From Maribacter stanieri (GTDB taxonomy: Bacteria > Bacteroidota > Bacteroidia > Flavobacteriales > Flavobacteriaceae), in assembly GCF_900112245.1 (NCBI RefSeq), contig NZ_FOYX01000001.1:1661856-1725855 (forward strand): a DNA stretch of 64,000 bases. Reading direction: 5' to 3'. Positions within the stretch are counted from its first letter, which is position 1; each line of letters starts with the position of its first letter. The position numbers and the translations under genes were made by a program. The notes beneath the pieces are model-generated. The model was given only the letters and a program-made list of their open reading frames with translations, was not told the DNA's origin and searched no databases. Positions 55,610 to 64,000 of this stretch are shown one piece after another.

Positions 55610-56062
55610 ATGGGTTTACATAGTCTACAGCCTGCAGAAGGTTCAGTTAATAGAGACGGAAAACGCCTTGGAAGAGGTCAGGGTTCTGGAAAAGGTGGAA
55701 CAGCTGCAAGAGGTCATAAAGGAGCAAAGTCAAGATCTGGTTATTCTAAGAAGATTGGTTTTGAAGGTGGTCAAATGCCATTACAACGTCGTGTACCTAA
55801 GTTTGGTTTTACGAACATTAACCGTAAGAACTATCAAGGTATCAATTTAGAGAAGTTACAAGAGCTTGTCGATAATAAAGTGATATCTAATGAAGTTTCT
55901 TTAGATCTTTTAATTGAGAACGGTTTAGTTGGTAAGAATGAATTAGTGAAAATTTTAGGAAATGGTGAGTTAAAAGCTCCTCTTAAAATTTCGGTACATA
56001 AATTTACTGCATCTGCTAAAGCAGCTATTGAAGCAGCAGGTGGTGAAGCAATAAGTTTGTAA
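55610..56062 (+). CDS. rplO: 50S ribosomal protein L15
   Basis: A 150-residue protein with the glycine-rich N-terminus (GRGQGSGKGGTAARGHKG, then GYSKKIGFEGGQMPLQRRV) and the C-terminal KISVHKFTASAKAAIEAAGG. It is in the standard place before secY. Confidence 0.97.
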   Translation: MGLHSLQPAEGSVNRDGKRLGRGQGSGKGGTAARGHKGAKSRSGYSKKIGFEGGQMPLQRRVPKFGFTNINRKNYQGINLEKLQELVDNKVISNEVSLDLLIENGLVGKNELVKILGNGELKAPLKISVHKFTASAKAAIEAAGGEAISL

Positions 56063-56076
56063 GCATAAACGAGAGC

Positions 56077-57420
56077 ATGAAGAATTTTATTGATACAATA
56101 TCCAATATTTGGAAGATAGAAGAACTAAGAAATAGAATTCTTATTACATTGGGTCTTTTGTTGGTTTATCGTTTTGGTTGTCAAATCGTACTTCCGGGTA
56201 TAGATTCAACTCAATTAGGTGGATTAACGGATAGTACTGATCAAGGTATATTTGGTCTTTTAAATGCATTTACAGGAGGGGCGTTTGCTAATGCTTCTGT
56301 TTTTGCGTTGGGTATTATGCCTTATATCTCTGCTTCTATTGTTGTTCAGTTGATGGGTATTGCAATTCCTTATCTTCAGAAACTACAAAAAGAAGGAGAA
56401 AGTGGTCGTAAGACTATTAATCAAATTACTAGATGGTTAACCATCGGTATTTGTATTGTTCAAGCTCCAGCATATTTATATGGATTAGAGGCTTTTGGAG
56501 TTAGAGATAGCGCGTTTTTATTAGGTAAAGGATTGGATTTTATGGTTCCTGCAGTTATCATTTTGGTAACAGGTACTGTATTTGCAATGTGGTTAGGAGA
56601 GAAAATTACTGATAAAGGTATTGGTAATGGTATCTCTTTATTAATTATGATTGGTATTATAGCTACAATGCCTCAATCTTTTGTTCAAGAATTTATCTCT
56701 AGAACAACTGATAATAACGGTGGATTAATGTTCATCTTAATAGAAGTTATTATTTGGTTCTTGGTTATCTTGGCTTGTATTCTGTTAGTAATGGCTACAA
56801 GACAAATTCCTGTACAGTATGCAAGACGTACTGCTTCTGGTGGATACGAAAAGAACATAATGGGTTCAAGACAATATATTCCTTTGAAGTTGAATGCTTC
56901 TGGAGTTATGCCAATTATATTTGCTCAAGCAATTATGTTTGTACCTGGTATGATAGGTGGTGCGTTTGATGATACTGCTTTTGGACAATGGATGCAAGTG
57001 CAGTTCAGTGATATTTTTGGATGGGCATATAATTTGTTATTCGCAATATTGATTATAATCTTTACATATTTTTATACTGCAATTACGGTTCCTACTAATA
57101 AGATGGCAGATGACCTTAAAAGGAGTGGTGGTTTTATACCAGGAATACGTCCTGGAAAAGAAACTGGAGATTATTTAGATAAGATTATGTCTTTAATAAC
57201 GTTACCTGGATCTATTTTCTTAGCTTTGCTCGCTATTTTACCAGCGATTGTAGTAAAATTGATGGATGTTCAAGCTGGATGGGCTTTATTTTATGGTGGT
57301 ACCTCCTTATTAATTATGGTAGGTGTAGCTATAGATACGGTACAACAGGTAAATTCATATTTATTGAATAGACATTACGATGGTTTAATGAAAACCGGTA
57401 AAAATAGAAAAGTAGCATAA
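56077..57420 (+). CDS. secY: Protein translocase subunit SecY
   Basis: A 447-residue membrane protein with ten hydrophobic helices. It has TFAMWLGEKITDKGIGNGIS-type sequence (FAMWLGEKITDKGIGNGISL) and PVQYARRTASGG at the cytoplasmic loop that contacts the ribosome, plus FTYFYTAITVPTNKMADDLK. SecY is the channel for protein export across the inner membrane. The normal location is between rplO and infA. Confidence 0.97.
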   Translation: MKNFIDTISNIWKIEELRNRILITLGLLLVYRFGCQIVLPGIDSTQLGGLTDSTDQGIFGLLNAFTGGAFANASVFALGIMPYISASIVVQLMGIAIPYLQKLQKEGESGRKTINQITRWLTIGICIVQAPAYLYGLEAFGVRDSAFLLGKGLDFMVPAVIILVTGTVFAMWLGEKITDKGIGNGISLLIMIGIIATMPQSFVQEFISRTTDNNGGLMFILIEVIIWFLVILACILLVMATRQIPVQYARRTASGGYEKNIMGSRQYIPLKLNASGVMPIIFAQAIMFVPGMIGGAFDDTAFGQWMQVQFSDIFGWAYNLLFAILIIIFTYFYTAITVPTNKMADDLKRSGGFIPGIRPGKETGDYLDKIMSLITLPGSIFLALLAILPAIVVKLMDVQAGWALFYGGTSLLIMVGVAIDTVQQVNSYLLNRHYDGLMKTGKNRKVA

Positions 57421-57423
57421 TTT

Positions 57424-57639
57424 ATGGCTAAGCAGGCAGCAATAGAACAAGATGGATCTATCATTGAAGCATTGTCTAACGCAATGTTTCGTGTAGAGTT
57501 GGAGAATGGACATGTGGTAACAGCGCATATATCAGGTAAGATGCGTATGCACTATATAAAACTATTACCTGGAGATAAGGTGAAACTGGAGATGAGTCCG
57601 TATGACCTTACTAAAGCAAGAATTACATATAGATACTAA
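57424..57639 (+). CDS. infA: Translation initiation factor IF-1
   Basis: A 71-residue protein of the OB-fold IF-1 type. It starts [19 protein letters not shown] and contains [20 protein letters not shown] and [15 protein letters not shown]. It begins 3 bases after secY. Confidence 0.97.
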   Translation: MAKQAAIEQDGSIIEALSNAMFRVELENGHVVTAHISGKMRMHYIKLLPGDKVKLEMSPYDLTKARITYRY

Positions 57640-57647
57640 GATACAAG

Positions 57648-57764
57648 ATGAAAGTAAGAGCATCAGTTAAGAAGAGAAGTGCCGACTGCAAGATTGTTCG
57701 CAGAAAAGGCAGGTTGTACGTAATCAACAAAAAGAATCCTAGATTTAAACAAAGACAAGGGTAA
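57648..57764 (+). CDS. rpmJ: 50S ribosomal protein L36 (zinc-free form)
   Basis: A very small gene of 38 codons plus stop. The protein starts [20 protein letters not shown] and ends [12 protein letters not shown]. The usual zinc ligands (three Cys and a His) are not kept: only the Cys in ADCKIV remains, so it is a C-minus L36. The order infA-rpmJ-rpsM is standard. Confidence 0.95.
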   Translation: MKVRASVKKRSADCKIVRRKGRLYVINKKNPRFKQRQG

Positions 57765-57766
57765 TT

Positions 57767-58141
57767 ATGGCAAGAATCGCAGGTATAGATATACCAAAAC
57801 AAAAGAGAGGTGTTATAGCCTTAACCTACATTTTTGGAATTGGAAGTAGTAGGTCAAGAGAAATATTGAATAAAGCCCAAGTTAGCGAAGATACTAAGGT
57901 TTCTGATTGGAATGATGATGAAATAGGTCGTATTAGGGAAGCTGTTTCTGAATTCGTGATCGAAGGTGAATTACGTTCTGAAACTCAGTTGAACATTAAG
58001 CGTTTAATGGATATTGGCTGTTATAGAGGTATTCGTCATAGATCAGGTTTGCCTTTAAGAGGTCAACGTACTAAGAACAACTCTAGAACTAGAAAAGGAA
58101 AGCGTAAAACAGTTGCTAACAAGAAGAAAGCAACTAAATAA
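57767..58141 (+). CDS. rpsM: 30S ribosomal protein S13
   Basis: A 124-residue protein. It starts [20 protein letters not shown] and contains [11 protein letters not shown] and [20 protein letters not shown] with a basic tail ([14 protein letters not shown]). It starts two bases after rpmJ stops. Confidence 0.97.
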   Translation: MARIAGIDIPKQKRGVIALTYIFGIGSSRSREILNKAQVSEDTKVSDWNDDEIGRIREAVSEFVIEGELRSETQLNIKRLMDIGCYRGIRHRSGLPLRGQRTKNNSRTRKGKRKTVANKKKATK

Positions 58142-58150
58142 TAATTAGGT

Positions 58151-58543
58151 ATGGCAAAGGCAAGTACTAAAGTTACCAAGAAACGTAAAGTTATAGTTGA
58201 TTCTGTTGGTGAAGCGCACATAAGTGCATCTTTCAACAACATCATTATCTCTTTAACAAATAAAAAAGGAGATGTAATTTCTTGGTCATCTGCTGGTAAA
58301 TTAGGTTTTAGAGGATCTAAAAAAAACACACCGTATGCTGCTCAGGTAGCTGCTGAGGATTGTTCTAAAGTTGCTCATGAAGCAGGTTTAAGAAAGGTTA
58401 AAGTTTATGTAAAAGGTCCAGGTAACGGAAGAGAATCTGCTATTAGGTCATTGCATAATGCTGGTATAGAAGTAACTGAAATTATTGATGTTACTCCAAT
58501 GCCTCATAACGGTTGTAGACCTCCTAAGAGAAGAAGAGTTTAA
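58151..58543 (+). CDS. rpsK: 30S ribosomal protein S11
   Basis: A 130-residue protein with [39 protein letters not shown] and [18 protein letters not shown] at the C-terminus. It follows rpsM by 9 bases and is followed by an 89-base structured gap before rpsD. Confidence 0.97.
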   Translation: MAKASTKVTKKRKVIVDSVGEAHISASFNNIIISLTNKKGDVISWSSAGKLGFRGSKKNTPYAAQVAAEDCSKVAHEAGLRKVKVYVKGPGNGRESAIRSLHNAGIEVTEIIDVTPMPHNGCRPPKRRRV

Positions 58544-58565
58544 TTAATTACTAATATATTTCACC

Positions 58566-58619
58566 GAAAGTGTAGTTACGATTATCGAAGGATAAGCCTT
58601 AATTCATAATCTCACTTTC
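58566..58619 (+). promoter_or_regulatory. Structured rpsK-rpsD leader, candidate S4 autoregulatory site
   Basis: Three nested stems can form: GAAAGTG (58566-58572) with CACTTTC (58613-58619), GATTAT (58580-58585) with ATAATC (58606-58611), and AAGG with CCTT around the loop ATAAG (58588-58600). All are perfect. The site is 13 bases before the rpsD ATG. S4 is an autoregulator in several phyla, so S4 binding here is a hypothesis by analogy; the sequence is not a known leader that I can name. Confidence 0.55.
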
Positions 58620-58632
58620 AAACTTAAAGAAA

Positions 58633-59238
58633 ATGGCAAGATATACAGGACCAAAATCAAAGATTGCTCGTAAATTTGGCGAAGCAATATTCGGAGACGA
58701 TAAGTCATTCGAAAAGAAAAATTACCCTCCAGGGCAACACGGTAACAATAGAAGAAGAGGAAAGAAATCTGAGTACTCTGTTCAATTGATGGAGAAGCAA
58801 AAAGCTAAGTATACTTATGGTATTTTAGAAAAGCAATTTAGAAACTTATTCCAGACTGCAAAAAGAAAAGAAGGTGTTGCTGGTGAAATTTTACTTCAAT
58901 TATGTGAATCTCGTTTAGATAACGTTGTTTATAGAATGGGAATTTCTCCAACTAGAAGTGGTGCAAGACAATTAGTATCTCACAGACATATTACGGTTAA
59001 TGGCGAGTTGGTTAACATACCTTCTTACTCATTAAAAGCAGGAGATGTTGTTGGTGTTAGAGAAAAATCTAAATCATTGCAAAGTATACAAGACTCATTA
59101 ACTGCTAGTAGTGCAGTTTATGAGTGGATTTCTTGGAATAGCGAAAAGAAGGAAGGTACTTACGTTACTATTCCTGAAAGAATGCAAATTCCAGAAAATA
59201 TCAAAGAACAATTAATTGTGGAGTTATACTCTAAATAA
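58633..59238 (+). CDS. rpsD: 30S ribosomal protein S4
   Basis: A 201-residue protein starting [20 protein letters not shown]. It contains an S4 RNA-binding domain ([20 protein letters not shown], then [18 protein letters not shown]). S4 nucleates 30S assembly. Only the upstream gap of 89 bases sets it off from the alpha genes. Confidence 0.97.
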   Translation: MARYTGPKSKIARKFGEAIFGDDKSFEKKNYPPGQHGNNRRRGKKSEYSVQLMEKQKAKYTYGILEKQFRNLFQTAKRKEGVAGEILLQLCESRLDNVVYRMGISPTRSGARQLVSHRHITVNGELVNIPSYSLKAGDVVGVREKSKSLQSIQDSLTASSAVYEWISWNSEKKEGTYVTIPERMQIPENIKEQLIVELYSK

Positions 59239-59255
59239 ACAACACTGATCCAATT

Positions 59256-60248
59256 ATGGCATTATTTAATTTTCAGAAACCCGATAAAGTAATAATGATC
59301 GATTCCTCTGATTTCGAAGGGAAGTTTGAATTTCGCCCTTTGGAACCTGGTTATGGATTAACTGTTGGGAATGCATTAAGACGAGTATTGCTTTCTTCTT
59401 TAGAAGGTCATGCAATTACTTCGATTAGGATTGATAAGGTAGAGCATGAGTTCTCCATGATTCCTGGCGTTGTTGAAGATGTAACCGAGATTATATTAAA
59501 CTTGAAACAAGTACGTTTCAAGAAACAAATAGAAGATTCTGAAGCTGAAGTAGTTTCTATTTCTGTTAGTGGTAAAAATCAGTTAACTGCTGGTGATTTT
59601 CAAAAGTTTATTTCTGGGTACCAAGTATTGAACCCGGATTTAGTAATTTGTAATATGGATGCTAAAGTTAGCATCAATATGGAAATTACAATTGAAAAAG
59701 GTAGAGGTTATGTTCCTGCAGAGGAAAATAAAAAATCTGGTGCTCCATTAGGTACGATTGCTATCGATTCTATTTTTACGCCTATAAAGAATGTAAAATA
59801 TAGTATTGAAAACTTTCGTGTAGAGCAAAAAACTGATTATGAAAAATTGGTTTTTGAGATTTCTTCAGATGGTTCTATTCATCCTAAAGATGCATTAACT
59901 GAGGCAGCAAAAGTTCTTATACATCACTTTATGTTATTCTCTGATGAGCGTATCACTTTAGAAGCTGATGAGATTGCTCAAACAGAGACTTACGATGAGG
60001 AGTCTTTACACATGAGACAATTATTGAAAACTAAATTAGTTGATATGGACCTTTCTGTTCGTGCACTAAACTGTTTAAAAGCAGCTGAAGTAGATACTTT
60101 AGGAGATTTAGTTTCTTTCAATAAGAATGACTTAATGAAGTTTAGAAACTTTGGTAAAAAATCTTTAACTGAACTTGAAGAGCTTGTTATAAACAAGGGT
60201 TTAAGTTTTGGTATGGATTTATCAAAATACAAATTAGATAAAGATTAA
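59256..60248 (+). CDS. rpoA: RNA polymerase alpha subunit
   Basis: A 330-residue protein. The N-terminal dimerisation domain has [20 protein letters not shown] and the insertion domain [20 protein letters not shown]. The C-terminal domain has [20 protein letters not shown] and [17 protein letters not shown], which binds UP elements and activators. The length is normal. It follows rpsD by 17 bases. Confidence 0.97.
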   Translation: MALFNFQKPDKVIMIDSSDFEGKFEFRPLEPGYGLTVGNALRRVLLSSLEGHAITSIRIDKVEHEFSMIPGVVEDVTEIILNLKQVRFKKQIEDSEAEVVSISVSGKNQLTAGDFQKFISGYQVLNPDLVICNMDAKVSINMEITIEKGRGYVPAEENKKSGAPLGTIAIDSIFTPIKNVKYSIENFRVEQKTDYEKLVFEISSDGSIHPKDALTEAAKVLIHHFMLFSDERITLEADEIAQTETYDEESLHMRQLLKTKLVDMDLSVRALNCLKAAEVDTLGDLVSFNKNDLMKFRNFGKKSLTELEELVINKGLSFGMDLSKYKLDKD

Positions 60249-60251
60249 ATA

Positions 60252-60296
60252 ATCATATTTTGCTCCTCGTTCTAGCGAGTTTGGTAGCAAGATGAT
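60252..60296 (+). promoter_or_regulatory. Long hairpin between rpoA and rplQ
   Basis: Outer stem ATCAT (60252-60256) pairs with ATGAT (60292-60296), middle stem TTGCT (60260-60264) with AGCAA (60286-60290), and inner stem CTCG (60266-60269) with CGAG (60276-60279) with loop TTCTAG. It lies in the 59-base gap before rplQ. No run of T follows, so it is not a terminator. It may be a processing or regulatory site for L17 or rpoA level. Confidence 0.55.
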
Positions 60297-60307
60297 AAAA
60301 TTGAAAC

Positions 60308-60844
60308 ATGAGACACGGTAAAAAGATTAATCACTTAAGTAGAAAAACTGCTCATAGAAAAGCGATGTTAGCAAACATGGCTTGTTCATTAATAGAGCAC
60401 AAAAGAATCAACACTACAGTTGCTAAAGCTAAAGCTTTGAAGCAATTCATTGAGCCTTTGATTACTAAATCAAAAGCTGAAAATAATGTTAGTGCTGAAA
60501 AAGGTACTCATAATAGACGTATCGTCTTTAAAAACCTTCGTGATAAGTATGCTGTAACGGAATTATTCAGTGTTGTATCTGAAAAGGTAGCTGATAGACC
60601 AGGAGGGTATACAAGAATTATCAAGTTAGGTAATCGTTTAGGTGATAACGCTGACATGGCAATGATAGAATTGGTTGATTTCAACGAATTGTATAATGCT
60701 GGTAAGCCTAAGAAAAAATCTACTAGAAGAAGTAGAAGATCAGGTGGTAGTGATGCTGAAGTTGTTTCTGCAGAGAAAGAAACTAAAGTAAAAGACGAAG
60801 CTCAAACTGAAACAGAAGCTAAGACAGATGATTCTAAGGAATAA
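60308..60844 (+). CDS. rplQ: 50S ribosomal protein L17 with C-terminal extension
   Basis: A 178-residue protein. The first about 120 residues are L17: [20 protein letters not shown], later [20 protein letters not shown] and [21 protein letters not shown] basic stretch ([15 protein letters not shown]) is followed by about 35 residues rich in Glu, Lys, Thr and Asp up to the end (AKTDDSKE). Such extensions are common in Bacteroidota and have no known role. A good terminator follows its stop. Confidence 0.96.
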   Translation: MRHGKKINHLSRKTAHRKAMLANMACSLIEHKRINTTVAKAKALKQFIEPLITKSKAENNVSAEKGTHNRRIVFKNLRDKYAVTELFSVVSEKVADRPGGYTRIIKLGNRLGDNADMAMIELVDFNELYNAGKPKKKSTRRSRRSGGSDAEVVSAEKETKVKDEAQTETEAKTDDSKE

Positions 60845-60870
60845 AATTGTCAATAAATATTAATAATGAA

Positions 60871-60902
60871 AAAGGATAAGCTTTCTAGCTTATCCTTTTT
60901 TT
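60871..60902 (+). terminator. Rho-independent terminator of the ribosomal cluster
   Basis: AAAGGATAAGC (60871-60881) pairs perfectly with GCTTATCCTTT (60888-60898) over a six-base loop and is followed by a T run. It lies 27 bases after the rplQ stop and ends the long ribosomal-protein message. The carA start at 60939 lies downstream. Confidence 0.85.
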
Positions 60903-60938
60903 ATGTTTTTTTGTGAACGAATAAATTATAAGACTAAG

Positions 60939-62066
60939 ATGAAATATCAAGCAAAGAGAAAAGCTCTAGTACTACTAGCTGATGGTACTATTTTTTATGG
61001 TAAATCTGTAGGTGATAAAGAAGGTACTGCCTTTGGTGAAGTTTGTTTTAATACAGGTATGACAGGTTATCAGGAGATATTTACTGATCCATCTTATTTT
61101 GGACAGATAATGGTAACTACAAATGCTCATATTGGTAATTATGGAGTTAATAAAGATGAGATTGAGTCAGAGTCCATTAAAATTTCTGGTTTAGTGTGTA
61201 GAAATTTCAGTTATGAATATTCAAGACCTTTGGCAGATGATAGTCTTCAGGGGTTTTTAGATTCGAATGATCTATTTGCAATTTCTGATGTTGATACTCG
61301 TGCTTTGGTGAGCTATATAAGAGATAATGGGGCTATGAATGCAGTTATTTCTACTGATATAGAAAATATAGATGCTCTTAAAAAACGTCTTAGTGAGGTT
61401 CCTAGTATGAAAGGGCTAGAACTAGCATCCCGAGTTTCTACAAAAGAGCCATATTTTGTAGGGGATGAAAGTGCCTCAATTAAAATTGCTGCATTGGATA
61501 TAGGAATTAAAAAGAATATTCTTAGAAATTTAGTAAAGCGTGGGGCGTATGTAAAGGTGTTCCCTTACAACAGTAGTTTTGAAGAAATGTCTTCATGGAA
61601 TCCTGATGCTTATTTTATCTCTAATGGCCCTGGTGATCCAGAACCGTTGGTAGATGCAATTGCTGCGGTTAAAAAAATGATACAAACAGATAAACCCCTT
61701 TTTGGAATTTGTTTAGGACATCAAGTACTGGCTTTGGCAAATGGTGTGTCTACATATAAAATGCATAATGGTCATAGAGGTATTAATCATCCAATATTAA
61801 ATTTAATTACTGGTAAAGGGGAAATCACGTCTCAAAATCATGGTTTTGCTATTAATAGAGAAGAAACTGAGGCGAATGGTAATTTAGAGATTACGCACAC
61901 ACACCTAAACGATAAGACAGTTGCGGGAATACGAATGAAAAATAAAGATGTATTTTCCGTTCAATATCACCCAGAAGCAAGTCCTGGACCACATGATGCT
62001 GATTATCTATTCGATGATTTTTTCAATTTAATTGAGAAAAGTGCAAAACATAACGAAATAGTTTAA
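60939..62066 (+). CDS. carA: Carbamoyl-phosphate synthase small subunit
   Basis: From the ATG at 60939 this gives 375 residues starting MKYQAKRKALVLLADGTIFY. An upstream in-frame ATG at 60903 overlaps the terminator and is less likely. The N-terminal part carries GEVCFNTGMTGYQEIFTDPS; the glutamine amidotransferase part has nucleophile Cys in LFGICLGHQVLALA and His/Glu in VQYHPEASPGPHD. It supplies ammonia for carbamoyl phosphate (arginine and pyrimidine synthesis). The large subunit gene carB is not adjacent. Confidence 0.95.
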   Translation: MKYQAKRKALVLLADGTIFYGKSVGDKEGTAFGEVCFNTGMTGYQEIFTDPSYFGQIMVTTNAHIGNYGVNKDEIESESIKISGLVCRNFSYEYSRPLADDSLQGFLDSNDLFAISDVDTRALVSYIRDNGAMNAVISTDIENIDALKKRLSEVPSMKGLELASRVSTKEPYFVGDESASIKIAALDIGIKKNILRNLVKRGAYVKVFPYNSSFEEMSSWNPDAYFISNGPGDPEPLVDAIAAVKKMIQTDKPLFGICLGHQVLALANGVSTYKMHNGHRGINHPILNLITGKGEITSQNHGFAINREETEANGNLEITHTHLNDKTVAGIRMKNKDVFSVQYHPEASPGPHDADYLFDDFFNLIEKSAKHNEIV

Positions 62067-62169
62067 ATAAACATTATTTAATTGGTAATTGTAAGGTGTA
62101 AACAAACCTGGTAATTTGCCTGTTTTGTATCTTTACTTTTTAATTTATCAACCTATAAAAATATATTAG

Positions 62170-63462
<1,293 letters not shown>

Positions 63463-63484
63463 TTTAAGTATTGATTATATAATT

Positions 63485-63516
63485 AAGCCTTTCTTTTTAG
63501 AAAGGCTTTTTTTTTT
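63485..63516 (+). terminator. Rho-independent terminator after eno
   Basis: AAGCCTTTC pairs with GAAAGGCTT around a TTTTTA loop and is followed by a run of eight further T residues. It begins 23 bases after the eno stop codon. Confidence 0.85.
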
Positions 63517-63581
63517 GGCGTACATCAAAACTTTAACTACCTTTTGAGAATAAACCAAATATAATCCTTCTTTATTAGCGT

Positions 63582-64000
63582 ATGAATAATTTTCTTTTTG
63601 TTTCCGCAGAGAATGACGCCATTCCAGATTGTAAAGCTGGTGGAATGGGAGATGTTGTTAGAGATGTGCCTAGGGAGATATCGAAGCGAGAAGATAAAGT
63701 TCACGTGGTTGTGCCTGCGTATTCTAGATTGCATAAAAATGGAATTTTTAAAACTAAACTCGAATTTAGTCTTAGGGGTATGCCTTACACTGCAGAATTG
63801 TACGAAGTAATTCCTAAAAGAGTTGATAAGAATATTACACATTATGTTATTCATCATCCTGAAATAATAGAAGGTGGTATTGCCCATATATATCACGACG
63901 ACCCAACGGAACCTTTTTTTAATGATTTTGTCAAGTTTGTAATTTTCTGTACAGCTACGGCAGAGGCAATTAAAATAGGTGCATTTGGCGATTTGGATAT
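63582..64000 (+). CDS. Glycogen/starch synthase, N-terminal part (runs off the window)
   Basis: The frame is open from the ATG at 63582 to the window edge (139 codons). It starts MNNFLFVSAENDAIPDCKAG, and the segment CKAGGMGDVVRDVPREI has the KxGG and GD motif of the GT5 glycogen synthase N-terminus, where ADP-glucose binds. This is followed by VVVPAYSRLHKNGIF and HIYHDDPTEPFFNDFVKFVI. The rest of the protein, including the catalytic second domain, is outside the window. GT5 function is likely but the exact acceptor is unknown. Confidence 0.75.
   Translation, partial: MNNFLFVSAENDAIPDCKAGGMGDVVRDVPREISKREDKVHVVVPAYSRLHKNGIFKTKLEFSLRGMPYTAELYEVIPKRVDKNITHYVIHHPEIIEGGIAHIYHDDPTEPFFNDFVKFVIFCTATAEAIKIGAFGDLD

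Overview
The window is chromosomal DNA of a marine-type member of the Flavobacteriaceae (Bacteroidota). The evidence is the low GC content, the SusC/SusD and type IX secretion genes, lipoproteins with short '..SC' lipoboxes, promoter -7 boxes of the TAnnTTTG type, few Shine-Dalgarno sites, and the gene order rpsL-rpsG-fusA-rpsJ/S10-spc-alpha/carA/eno. I cannot name the genus from sequence alone.

Layout. (1) 1-1600: a partial secreted sugar-isomerase-like gene, a small secreted protein, and the 3' remnant of an SMP-30/gluconolactonase-like gene. (2) About 1757-15170: an accessory region of about 13 kb. It holds 13 apparently intact unrelated genes plus one decayed one, almost all on the minus strand. 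They stand singly or in pairs, and nearly every gap carries an imperfect inverted-repeat element of 130-200 bp. The ends share a left motif (AACGGT..GCTAT on the plus strand) and a right motif (TATAGCC..TTGTTAG). Arrangement and symmetry resemble integron attC sites between gene cassettes, but no integrase lies in the window. The cargo includes a class D beta-lactamase, a SIR2-TPR protein (candidate NADase defence gene), two alpha/beta hydrolases (one with a divergent HxlR regulator and two operators), a Crp/DoxX pair, a racemase-like protein without its catalytic cysteine, and a small membrane protein with a cytochrome-oxidase helix motif.

(3) 15194-16322: an SDR protein and a cupin. (4) 16431-22410: a type IX secretion/gliding module made of a type B-CTD adhesin, PorP/SprF and an OmpA-family protein. 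(5) 22662-33187: housekeeping genes (mpl, radC, a deacetylase-like protein, yjjG, a lipoprotein with a DUF5723 barrel, rarA, a rhomboid protease, rlmB). (6) 33255-43347: a secreted protein, a VCBS/ASPIC-UnbV lipoprotein, a surface lipoprotein, SusD and SusC. This looks like an outer-membrane nutrient uptake system, with no carbohydrate-active enzyme beside it.

(7) 43749-60844: the str, S10, spc and alpha ribosomal-protein gene cluster in standard order, with secY, infA, rpoA and the very small rpmD and rpmJ. Three gaps inside it (rpsJ-rplC, rpsK-rpsD, rpoA-rplQ) can fold into hairpins and are candidate autoregulatory leaders. (8) 60939-64000: carA, eno and the start of a glycogen/starch synthase gene.

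The right two thirds is ordinary core genome. The cassette-like array on the left is the unusual part.
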